Shown here piece after piece: positions 44,776 through 53,594 of a stretch of 64,000 nt of DNA; the first letter of the stretch is position 1; the number at the start of each line of letters is the position of its first letter. Under the pieces are notes generated by a model. It was not told the DNA's origin, searched no databases, and saw nothing but the letters and a program-made list of their open reading frames with translations. The translations under genes were made by a program, and so were the position numbers. The stretch spans positions 292,903 to 356,902 of the forward strand of contig JBMHDW010000001.1 in assembly GCA_049889175.1 (NCBI GenBank), given 5' to 3'. The DNA comes from JBMHDW01 sp049889175 (GTDB lineage Bacteria; Pseudomonadota; Gammaproteobacteria; Comchoanobacterales; Comchoanobacteraceae).

Positions 44776-45853
44776 CAATGGCATTAGCTCCATGGATTTT
44801 GGGTGTCAGTTCTCCCGATTGGTAGCGCTGCCACATGGCTTCCGTTGATAATGGTTTAATGCGTGATGCATGGCCACTGGTTCCAAAGGCATCAAATCGT
44901 GCAACACAAATATCATGCATCGCTTTTATCGCTTCTTTATTATAGCCACGAGGATCAAATTGATCAGGGTTTTTGCTCAAGTAACGTCTGACTGCACCGG
45001 TTGCAGCTAAGCGGAGATCAGTGTCAATATTGATTTTCCGAACACCATGCTTAATACCTTCCTGTATTTCGGCAACAGGGACACCGTAGGTTTCAGGAAT
45101 ATTACCACCGTGTTCATTGATGATTGCCAGCCATTCTTGTGGGACTGAAGATGAGCCATGCATGACAAGGTGGGTCTGAGGGATTCGCTGATGGATGGCT
45201 TTGATTCGCTCAATTGCAAGGATATCACCGGTTGGTGGTCGGCTAAATTTATATGCACCATGACTTGTGCCAATGGCAATTGCCAATGCATCAACATGTG
45301 TTTGGCTTACAAATTGTGCTGCTTCCTCAGGATCTGTTAGCATCTGGTCCATGCTGAGTTCGCCCTCTGCACCAGAGCCGTCTTCATCACCTGCTCTATT
45401 GGTTTCAAGTGAGCCTAAGCAACCTAACTCACCTTCTACAGAAACACCACATGAGTGAGCCATATCAACAGTTTGTCGAGTCACTTGAGTATTATAAGCA
45501 AAGTCTGCGGGTGTTTTCATGTCTTCATGAAGGGAGCCATCCATCATAACGGAAGTAAAACCAAGTTGTATAGAGCGTTGGCAAACAGCAGGGGATGCAC
45601 CGTGATCTTGGTGTAAGCAGATTGGGATATGAGGCCACTCTTCGGAAGCAGCTTTGGCCAGAGCTTGAATAAATTGAGGGCCAGCATACTTTCTAGCGCC
45701 TGCAGATGCTTGAATAATAACAGGGCTGTGTGTTTTATCTGCTGCAGTCATGATGGCGCGTATTTGTTCTAAATTATTGACATTAAATGCAGGCACTCCA
45801 AATTGATGTTCGGCAGCATAATCGAGAAGTTGTCTTAATGTAATAAGTGGCAT
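44768..45853 (-). CDS. fba: class II fructose-bisphosphate aldolase
   Basis: 361 residues from the ATG at 45853, with AAGGAAA just upstream. The zinc-binding and catalytic motifs are present: LHQDHGAS (Asp/His), VEGELGCLG, MHGSSSVP and KINIDTDLR. It splits fructose-1,6-bisphosphate in glycolysis and works in reverse for gluconeogenesis, which fits the nearby pckA. It ends overlapping engB by 8 bases, in the erpA-fba-engB direction. Confidence 0.94.
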   Translation of the reverse strand: MPLITLRQLLDYAAEHQFGVPAFNVNNLEQIRAIMTAADKTHSPVIIQASAGARKYAGPQFIQALAKAASEEWPHIPICLHQDHGASPAVCQRSIQLGFTSVMMDGSLHEDMKTPADFAYNTQVTRQTVDMAHSCGVSVEGELGCLGSLETNRAGDEDGSGAEGELSMDQMLTDPEEAAQFVSQTHVDALAIAIGTSHGAYKFSRPPTGDILAIERIKAIHQRIPQTHLVMHGSSSVPQEWLAIINEHGGNIPETYGVPVAEIQEGIKHGVRKINIDTDLRLAATGAVRRYLSKNPDQFDPRGYNKEAIKAMHDICVARFDAFGTSGHASRIKPLSTEAMWQRYQSGELTPKIHGANAIDV

Positions 45854-45870
45854 ACAGTTTCCTTGATGTG

Positions 45871-46287
45871 TTATGCAAATGATTGGCCGCATCCACAGGT
45901 GGTTTTTTGTGGATTTTTAATCACAAACTCTTCTCCAGTGGCACTAATTCTAAAGTCTAATGTTGCTTGGTTAAGGTATTTATGGCTGATTCGATCAATC
46001 AAAACGCATATGGTGGTTTCGGGGTCTTGGCTTAAAGAGCGACTAATGATGATGTCATCAGGTTTGCTTCCTTCTGCCAATTTAAAGTTGTATTTAAAGC
46101 CGTGGCAGCCACCGCCTGTAATGTAGATTTGAAGGGCAAGGGGCGTAGGGTGATCAACAACCAGCTCATGTATCTTCTCAGCAGCATTTTCAGTAAATGA
46201 AAAGTTTGTTGGGTGAGTTGATTGACAGGATTGTTTAATCGCTTCATTGGGCGATGTATTTTGATTGTGAGTCACAAAAATTACCAC
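45871..46287 (-). CDS. erpA: iron-sulfur cluster insertion protein (ErpA/IscA family)
   Basis: About 138 residues, slightly longer than usual because of an N-terminal extension. The three conserved cysteines are in GGGCHGFKY and CGCGQSF. It carries and inserts Fe-S clusters. There is no in-frame ATG; both GTG at 46287 and GTG at 46275 are possible and neither has a strong ribosome-binding site. ErpA is the best match among A-type carriers, but IscA cannot be ruled out. Confidence 0.85.
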   Translation of the reverse strand: MVIFVTHNQNTSPNEAIKQSCQSTHPTNFSFTENAAEKIHELVVDHPTPLALQIYITGGGCHGFKYNFKLAEGSKPDDIIISRSLSQDPETTICVLIDRISHKYLNQATLDFRISATGEEFVIKNPQKTTCGCGQSFA

Positions 46288-46380
46288 GAGTTTATTATCA
46301 TTGAAACTAGCATAATGCTTAGATTTTGTAAAGTAATTGCAGTGTGGTGAGCATTCTGGCAGTATAGTACTGGAGATACT

Positions 46381-46803
46381 ATGCTTTATTTGTACATAAA
46401 ATCATTACATATCATAGCGCTAATTTGCTGGTATGCTGGCCTTTTTTACTTACCTCGGTTATTTGTATATCATGCTAGTACCACTGATGATATTAGCCAT
46501 AAGCGCTTTTCATTAATGGCCTACCGGTTATATTATTTTATCATGATGCCATCCATGATCTTCACAGTGCTCTCTGGGTTTTGGCTAGCATCAATCCTAG
46601 GTGTATGGGCACAAACCTGGTTTCAGCTTAAACTAAGTTTGGTTATTCTCTTGCTTATCTTCCATTTTTCATGTGGCTTTTTTCAGAGTAAACTTGCGAG
46701 TGGAACGAGTCATTATTCAGAGAGGTTTTTTAGATTTTTTAATGAAATACCTACATTAATCTTGTTAATAGTTATCCCATTAGTTGTTGTTAAGCCATTC
46801 TAA
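46381..46803 (+). CDS. hemJ: protoporphyrinogen IX oxidase HemJ
   Basis: 140 residues, four membrane segments. It carries the conserved His in the first helix (SLHIIALICWYAGLFYLPRLFVYH) and the Lys in WFQLKLSLV, and ends with FNEIPTLILL, matching the UPF0093/HemJ family. It performs the penultimate step of heme synthesis. Short spacer from divergent erpA. Confidence 0.9.
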   Translation: MLYLYIKSLHIIALICWYAGLFYLPRLFVYHASTTDDISHKRFSLMAYRLYYFIMMPSMIFTVLSGFWLASILGVWAQTWFQLKLSLVILLLIFHFSCGFFQSKLASGTSHYSERFFRFFNEIPTLILLIVIPLVVVKPF

Positions 46804-47606
46804 GTAAGGCTATTTAATGCCTTCATCAAAACTTCATTACCATCGGGGTCGGCATCACCCATGTGTAAGCTATGCATTCTGTAGCTGTTAATGTTGTTAA
46901 GCAAATCGCTTTTGACTGCTTTAGATTGATAGTTAGGTATGTCGGGGTAGGACTTCTTGGGGTCATTGTAAATCTCTATAAAGATAGTATTGACCGGGTG
47001 TGATAGTGAGTTTCTGGGGGCTGCATCGTCATTAAAGTTAAGACTTCGGATGGCTATGGTGCAAAAGTTTAGAGGGAAGAGTGCTATTTGTATTGCGCCA
47101 AAAGCGATTCGGTTAATGCTTTCAAGTAATGTGAGTGCAATATCTAGAACCAGTTGAAGACTAGTAGGTATCAGCATAAATATAAAAATGAGACAATCTT
47201 TTATCAGTAGTGCGTAAGTTAATGGTTTTAAAAAGTCGCTAGGCTTTCTATCTCTAATAAGATAGTGATTCATGAGGTGTAAATACCGTTGAAAGGACTG
47301 AATGACATGGCGAATGATTAAAATGAAGGACCCTGCACTTCCAAGAGCTAGGTTGCTGAAACCTCTTTGGTACTGTGTTCTATCAAGTTTCTCCTGAGTT
47401 GAAGTCATTTTCTGAAAAATGTTCAAGCCATGAGATAGTTTATAGGGTAGGAATAAAAGGTTGTAGGCTAATCCAGCAAGATAGTAATGACTCGATTTAT
47501 TGTCATTTTGCTGAAGTATGTAACTAAGCGGTTTTACATCATCTTTATGAAATAAATCAGCCATTGAAGGGTACTGTGTAAGTAGATGATGAATCGCAGA
47601 TGACAT
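46800..47606 (-). CDS. orphan membrane protein behind an SD-sequestering hairpin
   Basis: 268 residues, no known domain. About four hydrophobic segments lie between residues 40 and 195 with polar ends. The C-terminal 70 residues are soluble (Asp/Asn-rich). The ATG at 47606 follows AAAGGATTATA, and this ribosome-binding site is the 3' arm of a perfect 14-bp hairpin (47609-47654). It is downstream of pckA on the same strand and may be transcribed from it. Layout resembles the other orphan membrane genes in the window. Confidence 0.55.
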   Translation of the reverse strand: MSSAIHHLLTQYPSMADLFHKDDVKPLSYILQQNDNKSSHYYLAGLAYNLLFLPYKLSHGLNIFQKMTSTQEKLDRTQYQRGFSNLALGSAGSFILIIRHVIQSFQRYLHLMNHYLIRDRKPSDFLKPLTYALLIKDCLIFIFMLIPTSLQLVLDIALTLLESINRIAFGAIQIALFPLNFCTIAIRSLNFNDDAAPRNSLSHPVNTIFIEIYNDPKKSYPDIPNYQSKAVKSDLLNNINSYRMHSLHMGDADPDGNEVLMKALNSLT

Positions 47607-47608
47607 TA

Positions 47609-47654
47609 TAATCCTTTGTTAGCTCTCATTTACAGTATCACTAACAAAGGATTA
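47609..47654 (-). promoter_or_regulatory. perfect 14-bp hairpin masking a ribosome-binding site
   Basis: Arms TAATCCTTTGTTAG and CTAACAAAGGATTA pair without mismatch across an 18-base loop. On the minus strand the second arm contains AAAGGA and ends two bases before the ATG of the orphan membrane gene. There is no T-run, so it is not an ordinary terminator. It may regulate translation or stabilise the 3' end of pckA mRNA. Confidence 0.65.
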
Positions 47655-47667
47655 ATGTCAAAGTCAA

Positions 47668-49224
47668 TTATGCTTGTTTCTTCAGCTGAGGGCCTGCTTT
47701 TTTATAAGCTTCAGCTTGGCTGAATTGTTCAAAATTACTTTGGAATTGTTGAATGAGTGTTTGAACGTTTTGTTGATATGCTTCTAAATTATCCCAGCTA
47801 ATTCTTGGGTCTAATAAATCAGTGTTGATATTCGGAAGAGCCGTTGGTATCGCTACATTAAAACCAGGTAATTTCTGTTTTTCTGCAGCAGCTACATCGC
47901 CTTCATTGATGGCTTTAACAATGGCTCGCGTGAAGTTAATATCATAACGGCTTCCTTGACCATAGGGTCCACTATGCCAGCCAGTATTAACAAGGTAGAC
48001 TTTGGCACCAGTTTGCTCCATGCGTTGCAGTAATAATTGTGCATATGTCAGTGGGGAACGGGGGAAGAAAGGTGCACCAAAACAAGTACTGAAAGTAGGC
48101 TTAATACCTGTTTGACCAACTTCAGTACTACCCACAAGAGCTGTATAGCCACTCAAGAAGTAATATGCGGCTTGCTCCTCATTGAGTTGGGCAACAGGTG
48201 GTAAAACACCGTATAAATCACAACATAAAAAGATAATGTGTTTAGGATGCTGTGCTTGGGCAGACAATACACGCTGATCAATATGAGTAAGTGGGTAAGC
48301 GACGCGAGTATTTTGTGTTAAAGATGTATCACTAAAGTTAGGTTTTTGCTGATCATCTAAAACAACATTTTCCATAACGGCACCTTGGCGAATAGCCTGC
48401 ATAATGATGGGCTCTTTCTCTGCAGAAAGATCAATACACTTTGCGTAACAGCCGCCTTCAAAGTTAAAAATACCATCGGCACTCCAGCCATGCTCATCAT
48501 CACCAATTAATAAGCTATTAGGATCTGAAGATAGTGTCGTCTTTCCGGTGCCGGATAAGCCAAAATATAATGATACAGTATCATTCATATCTTTAGTTGC
48601 AGAACAATGCATAGGGAAAATATCTTTTTGAGGTAGCATGTAGTTGAGCACAGAAAACATAGCTTTTTTCATCTCACCAGCGTAACGGATACCAGCAACC
48701 AATACACGTTTGTTGGTAAAATCAATAAAAACGCCGCCATCACTATTGCTGCCATCTTCTTCTGGGTTTAACTTAAGGTTAGGGCAGTTGATAAGCGTCC
48801 AAGTAGCAAGTTCATTAACAGGCCATTCTTTAGTTGGGTTAAACATGTTATGTGCAAATAATTGATGCCATGCCATTTCGGTGTATACATCTACGGAAAG
48901 GCTATTTTTTAAATCATGACCAACGTAGTATTGACCATGAAAATGATTGCACTGATCCAGTAGCGATAAAGCTTTTTGCCATATTGTATTAAATTGATCA
49001 CTTGAGAAAGGTTGATTGATTTTACCCCAGTCAACAGTATCTTGTGTCAGTTCATCCTGTATAATGAAGCGATCTTTAGGAGATCGACCAGTTCGGTTAC
49101 CCGTAGTGACGGTTAAAACGTGTTGGTAATCATTGACACCTTCATTGTTTTCTAGTGCATGTTGTTGTAATGATTCAGGTGTTAGATTTGAATAAACCTT
49201 GTGGCAGGTGGATGACGGGTGCAT
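47668..49224 (-). CDS. pckA: phosphoenolpyruvate carboxykinase (ATP)
   Basis: 518 residues, slightly shorter than the usual 530-540. The P-loop is GLSGTGKTTLSSDP, and GDDEHGW provides metal ligands. RTGRSPKDRFI near the N-terminus and LVNTGWHSGPYG are diagnostic of the ATP form. It converts oxaloacetate to phosphoenolpyruvate, the entry to gluconeogenesis. AGAGGAAG precedes the ATG. Confidence 0.96.
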   Translation of the reverse strand: MHPSSTCHKVYSNLTPESLQQHALENNEGVNDYQHVLTVTTGNRTGRSPKDRFIIQDELTQDTVDWGKINQPFSSDQFNTIWQKALSLLDQCNHFHGQYYVGHDLKNSLSVDVYTEMAWHQLFAHNMFNPTKEWPVNELATWTLINCPNLKLNPEEDGSNSDGGVFIDFTNKRVLVAGIRYAGEMKKAMFSVLNYMLPQKDIFPMHCSATKDMNDTVSLYFGLSGTGKTTLSSDPNSLLIGDDEHGWSADGIFNFEGGCYAKCIDLSAEKEPIIMQAIRQGAVMENVVLDDQQKPNFSDTSLTQNTRVAYPLTHIDQRVLSAQAQHPKHIIFLCCDLYGVLPPVAQLNEEQAAYYFLSGYTALVGSTEVGQTGIKPTFSTCFGAPFFPRSPLTYAQLLLQRMEQTGAKVYLVNTGWHSGPYGQGSRYDINFTRAIVKAINEGDVAAAEKQKLPGFNVAIPTALPNINTDLLDPRISWDNLEAYQQNVQTLIQQFQSNFEQFSQAEAYKKAGPQLKKQA

Positions 49225-49293
49225 GTGCTTCCTCTAATTAACTGAGCTCATCATAGAGGAACATTGTTGTTTAATCAAGTTTAAATAAGCGAT

Positions 49294-50148
49294 TTAACGC
49301 TTTATTTGAAGAGGAATTGCATTTTTAGGGTGGTGATGGTCTGGCCACAAACCAATAAGAAAACCGCCTTTTCCTGAACCAGTTGGTTTTAGGGCTAGGC
49401 ATCCTTGTTGAGATAGAGAATTCATTGCCTGATCTAAGCAGTCAGTGATTAAACCCCAGTCTCTAAAGCATTCTTGAGCTTGTTGAATACTTCTTACCCA
49501 ATCGTGGTGATGAGGGTTTTGGATAACCTCAAGAAGTTGCTCGGTTGTTGTGCCCATTTTTTGGTCAATTAAAGCAGCCTTCTCAGGAAAGTTTTTGTGC
49601 AATTGAGATACATTTTTGATGCAGCTTGATGTTATTCCTACTTGTTCTGTTGGGTGCAGCCATAAATTAGGCAGATTATAGTGGTTAATGGGTTTACCTT
49701 GGCCATTTTGGTAATGTAAGACTTGATTTGAATAAACACCATGAACATCAATACCACTGGATGTAAGATGAATAATGTTTTCAATAAAAGTAGCTGTCTT
49801 TAAAATCTCAGGCTGTTTAATATGACCAAGTTTTTGAAGCAGGCGAGCAATATTAACGGCTAGACTGGCTGAAAAACCCAAGCCCTGTCCAATAGGTATG
49901 GTATTTATTATAGTGATAGCGCCATAGATTTTAATATTGAGTTTTTGAATGACTTTATGGATAAGGCCAAGAACAAAACTATCCAAGCCATCATGTGTTT
50001 GGCAGTCACAAGTTAATTCATTAGTATTGGGCTCAAATAATAAAGTACATTGAAAGTGGTGTAATGGAAATACAATTGCAGGAAAGCCGCGAATAACGGC
50101 ATGTTCACCACTGAGAATCCATTTTGCTGGGGTTGACAATGAAAGCAT
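49294..50148 (-). CDS. mevalonate kinase (GHMP family)
   Basis: 284 residues. GHMP motifs: SGEHAVIRGFPAIV at the N-terminus, the ATP loop PIGQGLGFSASLAVN, TSSGIDVHG (motif with catalytic Asp) and the C-terminal KPTGSGKGG. It phosphorylates mevalonate, the first kinase of the pathway. It is 70 bases upstream of pckA and separate from the other mevalonate genes. GAGGAT precedes the ATG. Other GHMP kinases are possible, but the TSSGID pattern fits mevalonate kinase. Confidence 0.75.
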   Translation of the reverse strand: MLSLSTPAKWILSGEHAVIRGFPAIVFPLHHFQCTLLFEPNTNELTCDCQTHDGLDSFVLGLIHKVIQKLNIKIYGAITIINTIPIGQGLGFSASLAVNIARLLQKLGHIKQPEILKTATFIENIIHLTSSGIDVHGVYSNQVLHYQNGQGKPINHYNLPNLWLHPTEQVGITSSCIKNVSQLHKNFPEKAALIDQKMGTTTEQLLEVIQNPHHHDWVRSIQQAQECFRDWGLITDCLDQAMNSLSQQGCLALKPTGSGKGGFLIGLWPDHHHPKNAIPLQIKR

Positions 50149-50231
50149 GACTTATCCTCATGTGTCATGGCTTCAATGTCAAGGCCTTGCCTTACAAAAA
50201 TGTATTTGTTACTTTGCCGCTAGGAGCACTG

Positions 50232-51242
50232 ATGCATCAAGAGCAAAGACAAGGTAATGTTTGGTTTAAAACACAAATGATATGGTATCAATATCAAAAG
50301 TTTTTATATCAAATAAATCAAGATTTATTCAGACAATTAAATCACTGTGAATGGGTGAGGCAATACCATCAGTTTGAGGAAAATAAGCCTTGGAAAAGAT
50401 CTTGGATTATTGCATTAATGCATAGAGTAAGTCGTGAAATAAAGCTGAGAAAAAAACAATTAGGGCTGTATAATATTGATGCAGATAGTGTTTTATCATC
50501 AATGAATGAACGGCTGTTAACTCGAATATTATCTACTTCTTTTCATGATGTCATCCTGCCACCAAAGGTTGGTTCAATCGATCAGGCAGGTGATTTCATA
50601 AAGCAGTTCGAGTGGTCTTTTCATATGGGTCGGATTTCCATGATTATGTGCTTCCTATTATCTATGGATGAAAGAGGTCATTTACGATCTTTTCATTATT
50701 TATTAAAAATGCATCAGCCTGTTTGTCATTTACTATCAAACGATTTATCCTTGAAGTTTGGTCACTCACCCATCGTGAATCTACTAGATTCTTGGCTTAT
50801 TTATGGTTTAATGTTTCGGTTTAATGATCTTAAAAAGGCTGTAAGTTGGTATTATGGAACGCATCAAGCATTAAGTGATTTAGATGTGTTTAGCTTAATA
50901 TCATCAGATGGGTATGACATATTGAGTCCTATTTCTTGGGATGAGTATCAAGTTTTGGCTTTTTCTGACGTTGGTGAGAAAAACAATGGTGATTTAGTTT
51001 TAGAGGTTTATCCAGAAAGGCATTATAGACGCCTGGGTTTTTTCTTCAGAGATCGACAAAACACACCGGGGCTATTATCTTTTAGTCAAGGTTCTTTGTG
51101 GAGTTATCATGGCGGGATAAGCTACACAAAAATACAAGATAATTGTTTTGGTAGAATGAGTTTATTCCAGCGCAATGTATTATTACAAGAACAAGTGGTT
51201 GATGAAAGCAGGGATGATCTTATTGGTTGTCAGATCATATGA
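50232..51242 (+). CDS. unknown protein of about 336 residues
   Basis: No family recognised. The ATG at 50232 has AGGAG 5 bases upstream; the frame is open to an ATG at 50160, but that has no site. The protein is soluble, rich in His, Tyr, Trp and Phe, and without clear transmembrane or signal segments. N-terminal basic helices (WKRSWIIALMHRVSREIKLRKKQ) precede a mixed C-terminal part. A parS-like site lies 3 bases after its stop. Function unknown. Confidence 0.5.
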   Translation: MHQEQRQGNVWFKTQMIWYQYQKFLYQINQDLFRQLNHCEWVRQYHQFEENKPWKRSWIIALMHRVSREIKLRKKQLGLYNIDADSVLSSMNERLLTRILSTSFHDVILPPKVGSIDQAGDFIKQFEWSFHMGRISMIMCFLLSMDERGHLRSFHYLLKMHQPVCHLLSNDLSLKFGHSPIVNLLDSWLIYGLMFRFNDLKKAVSWYYGTHQALSDLDVFSLISSDGYDILSPISWDEYQVLAFSDVGEKNNGDLVLEVYPERHYRRLGFFFRDRQNTPGLLSFSQGSLWSYHGGISYTKIQDNCFGRMSLFQRNVLLQEQVVDESRDDLIGCQII

Positions 51243-51245
51243 TCA

Positions 51246-51261
51246 TGTTTCACGTGAATCA
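51246..51261. other. parS-like ParB-binding site (15/16)
   Basis: TGTTTCACGTGAATCA differs from the conserved parS sequence TGTTTCACGTGAAACA at one position. It is intergenic, between two convergent genes, about 43 kb from the candidate origin. parA and parB are not in the window. Such a close match is unlikely by chance in 64 kb. Confidence 0.75.
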
Positions 51262-51296
51262 TGTTATATGACTTAAGATTACTGTATGCCAAACCA

Positions 51297-51869
51297 TCAT
51301 GTTAATATGTTTAAATTAATATTAATGCTAAGAAAGCTGTGAGCTATGTGTATGGCGTGCTTGTTTTGTTCGAGATAATGAAGCTTCCAGGGTTTGGGTG
51401 CTATAAGTTTATTGGAGGAAAGTGGTACAGATAAGGGGAGTTGTTTGAATGACCGATACCCTCCAAGCCCCGTTGCTTTTGCTAGTGCCTCCTTGGCCGT
51501 CCAAAATTGAAGGGCTTGAGGAAGGTTATTGTGTTGTTTAAGCCAATGGATTTCATCAGGATGGAACATGCGATTGATGACAGCTGTTGAAATGTTACGA
51601 TCCAAGTGCTCAATATCTAAGCCAATTTCTTTGTTTCTGGCCCATGCCATGGCTACCATATTGCGTGAGTGGCTTAAACTAAAGTGCCACTGATCAGTGT
51701 TATACGATGGATCAAGATAGGGTTTACCTAAAGATGTTTTTAGGATAATCGAGTCGTCTCTTTGGATTTGATGTTGTAGTACTTCAAGCTTAAAATGTTG
51801 TACTTTCTGACGCCAATCGCAATGTGAAGAGGCGTTAATATTTTGATACCATAAAGTGACATCATTCAT
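51297..51869 (-). CDS. 4'-phosphopantetheinyl transferase (Sfp type)
   Basis: 190 residues. Motifs: HFSLSHSRNMVAMAW, EIGLDIEHLDR (metal-binding Asp/Glu) and FWTAKEALAKATG. It adds the phosphopantetheine arm to carrier proteins (fatty acid or secondary-metabolite ACPs). It overlaps mvaD by 4 bases in the same operon, although it has no known role in the mevalonate pathway. Substrate carrier unknown. Confidence 0.85.
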   Translation of the reverse strand: MNDVTLWYQNINASSHCDWRQKVQHFKLEVLQHQIQRDDSIILKTSLGKPYLDPSYNTDQWHFSLSHSRNMVAMAWARNKEIGLDIEHLDRNISTAVINRMFHPDEIHWLKQHNNLPQALQFWTAKEALAKATGLGGYRSFKQLPLSVPLSSNKLIAPKPWKLHYLEQNKHAIHIAHSFLSININLNILT

Positions 51870-52750
51870 AACAAAGTAAAGCCTTTAAGTGCATCTAGAC
51901 ATTTTTTTTCGGTGGTTTCACACTGAAAAAAAAGATGAATATTGGGCCCAGCATCTAAGGTAACAATTGGACCTGTTCCATGAAGATGCCAAAATTGTTG
52001 GCATATTTTCAGGGCTTGTTCAGTGGCCTCTTCAATGTATTGAAAAGGTGGTGTTGCCGTTTTAAATAAATCATGCATATCTTGAAATTCATCCCAACAT
52101 ATTAAAAACAATTGTTCCCAATGGTTGTGTTCCAATGCTGTGATGAGTTGATTGAGTCGATCTTTAGCTCGTTGCGCTCTGTTTAAAAATAATGGGCTAG
52201 TTGTTACCCGCTGATGTGCTTCAGAGGAAGAGACCTTCTTTTTAGATGCATTAATTACGATGACTTTATGACGCCATTGAATGGGGCTGTTAATAGCGCT
52301 AACATTTGTGTTATCCCATAGTGCCAATGGTGATAGAAAACTTCGGCATGATGAGCCTGAGCCCATGCGGCTATAAGATGATTGTTCTTCAAGCGGCATT
52401 TGAGGTTGAGTGGCTAAGAAAAAGGCGTGTGTTAGTGCTGCAAAGCTTGAGGCTGAACTAGCAAGTCCACACGTGTCAGGAAAATGATTATGGGATGATA
52501 TGCTAAAGCATTGATTGCAATTAGTGGTTTTTTTTAACCATTTAAGATGATTAAGGAACCTATTTTTTGCTGGTTCTGACCAATCTTGTGTGTCCCAATG
52601 ATCAGAGTGTGCTGTTGTTAAAGTCACTGTTGATGTAAAGCGAGGAACAGTGATGGATAATGAGGGATTAGTGGGGATCTGACCTGGTTGTTTACCCATG
52701 TATTTAATAAGTGCAATATTTGCAGGCATGGTGGCAGTCCAACTAGACAT
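51866..52750 (-). CDS. mvaD: diphosphomevalonate decarboxylase
   Basis: 294 residues from the ATG at 52750 (MSSWTATMPANIALIKYMGK), with AAGGA 9 bases upstream. Family motifs: NIALIKYMGK, CGLASSASSFAALTHA and GSGSSCRSF. It decarboxylates mevalonate diphosphate to isopentenyl diphosphate. It overlaps the upstream kinase gene by 8 bases. One of the clearest members of the mevalonate cluster. Confidence 0.88.
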   Translation of the reverse strand: MSSWTATMPANIALIKYMGKQPGQIPTNPSLSITVPRFTSTVTLTTAHSDHWDTQDWSEPAKNRFLNHLKWLKKTTNCNQCFSISSHNHFPDTCGLASSASSFAALTHAFFLATQPQMPLEEQSSYSRMGSGSSCRSFLSPLALWDNTNVSAINSPIQWRHKVIVINASKKKVSSSEAHQRVTTSPLFLNRAQRAKDRLNQLITALEHNHWEQLFLICWDEFQDMHDLFKTATPPFQYIEEATEQALKICQQFWHLHGTGPIVTLDAGPNIHLFFQCETTEKKCLDALKGFTLL

Positions 52751-53594
52751 GATGTAATCCTTGACTTTGGTGAACGCCATGAGCGATGTCAGGCGTATGG
52801 GCGATTCTAGTAAATAGTTTATCTAAATGTGCATGAACTAATGGTGTTGACTCTGTTGCATAAAGCACTAAAAAGGTATCCATACCTAGGGCACCACATC
52901 CTTTGAAAGCAAGAATATCCTCGTGTTCAGAAAGGATGTTAAAGATGGGGGCTAAAGATGGGTGATAGCAGTTTTCTTTGATCATGGCTTGATGGTAGTT
53001 GATAATGCTATTGATGAAGAGCTGATTATTCTGCTGATTGAGAGCATCAATACCATCGTTAACAATAGCATTCATGTGTTTGGCACTAGATTCAGGAAGG
53101 GGCTTTAAAACATCATGTGTGTTACTGCTTAGACCTGTACGATAAACAGACCAAGACAGTTGTTTGAATGGCCATGGTTGAGCTGTCGCTTTTGGAGTAT
53201 TCATGACAGTTAGCCCACCATGAAGTTGGCATAATATATCAGCCCCACTGGGAGAAGTGGTTTGAGATTGGTGGTATTGTTGATAGATTGACCAAATTTT
53301 TTCGGAATCTATGGGTTGCTTTTGAATGAGTTGTTGGTAATACAGTATCATAGCAAAAACAGCACTTGAGGCACCTAAGCCACCTTGTTGTTGATGAGGA
53401 TCGTACCAGTTCCAACCTGTTAATTTGAGGTCAGAGGAGAGTTGTTGAATGGGGCCTTCTAATGGGCAAGGTTTTTCACTGTCATCAAAGTGAAGCGTAA
53501 AGTAGGGAGTTGTAGCCATTACTATGGCTTGACCATGTTTTAAAACGGCATATTCACCAAGAAAAAAAGTTTTACTGGGGGCTCTTAATTGCAT
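52743..53594 (-). CDS. phosphomevalonate kinase-like GHMP kinase
   Basis: 283 residues. It begins APSKTFFLGEYAVL, as in phosphomevalonate kinases. The ATP loop is GGLGASSAVF, TSPSGADILCQLHGG is the middle motif, and FKGCGALGMDTF lies near the end. Position between HMG-CoA reductase and MvaD, with a separate mevalonate kinase elsewhere, supports the phosphomevalonate step. It starts inside the reductase gene (10-base overlap). Confidence 0.7.
   Translation of the reverse strand: MQLRAPSKTFFLGEYAVLKHGQAIVMATTPYFTLHFDDSEKPCPLEGPIQQLSSDLKLTGWNWYDPHQQQGGLGASSAVFAMILYYQQLIQKQPIDSEKIWSIYQQYHQSQTTSPSGADILCQLHGGLTVMNTPKATAQPWPFKQLSWSVYRTGLSSNTHDVLKPLPESSAKHMNAIVNDGIDALNQQNNQLFINSIINYHQAMIKENCYHPSLAPIFNILSEHEDILAFKGCGALGMDTFLVLYATESTPLVHAHLDKLFTRIAHTPDIAHGVHQSQGLHHV

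Noticed and set aside
47609..47654. Hairpin as a simple rho-independent terminator of pckA
   Set aside because: Low GC stem and no T-run on the minus strand; the overlap with the ribosome-binding site fits regulation better.
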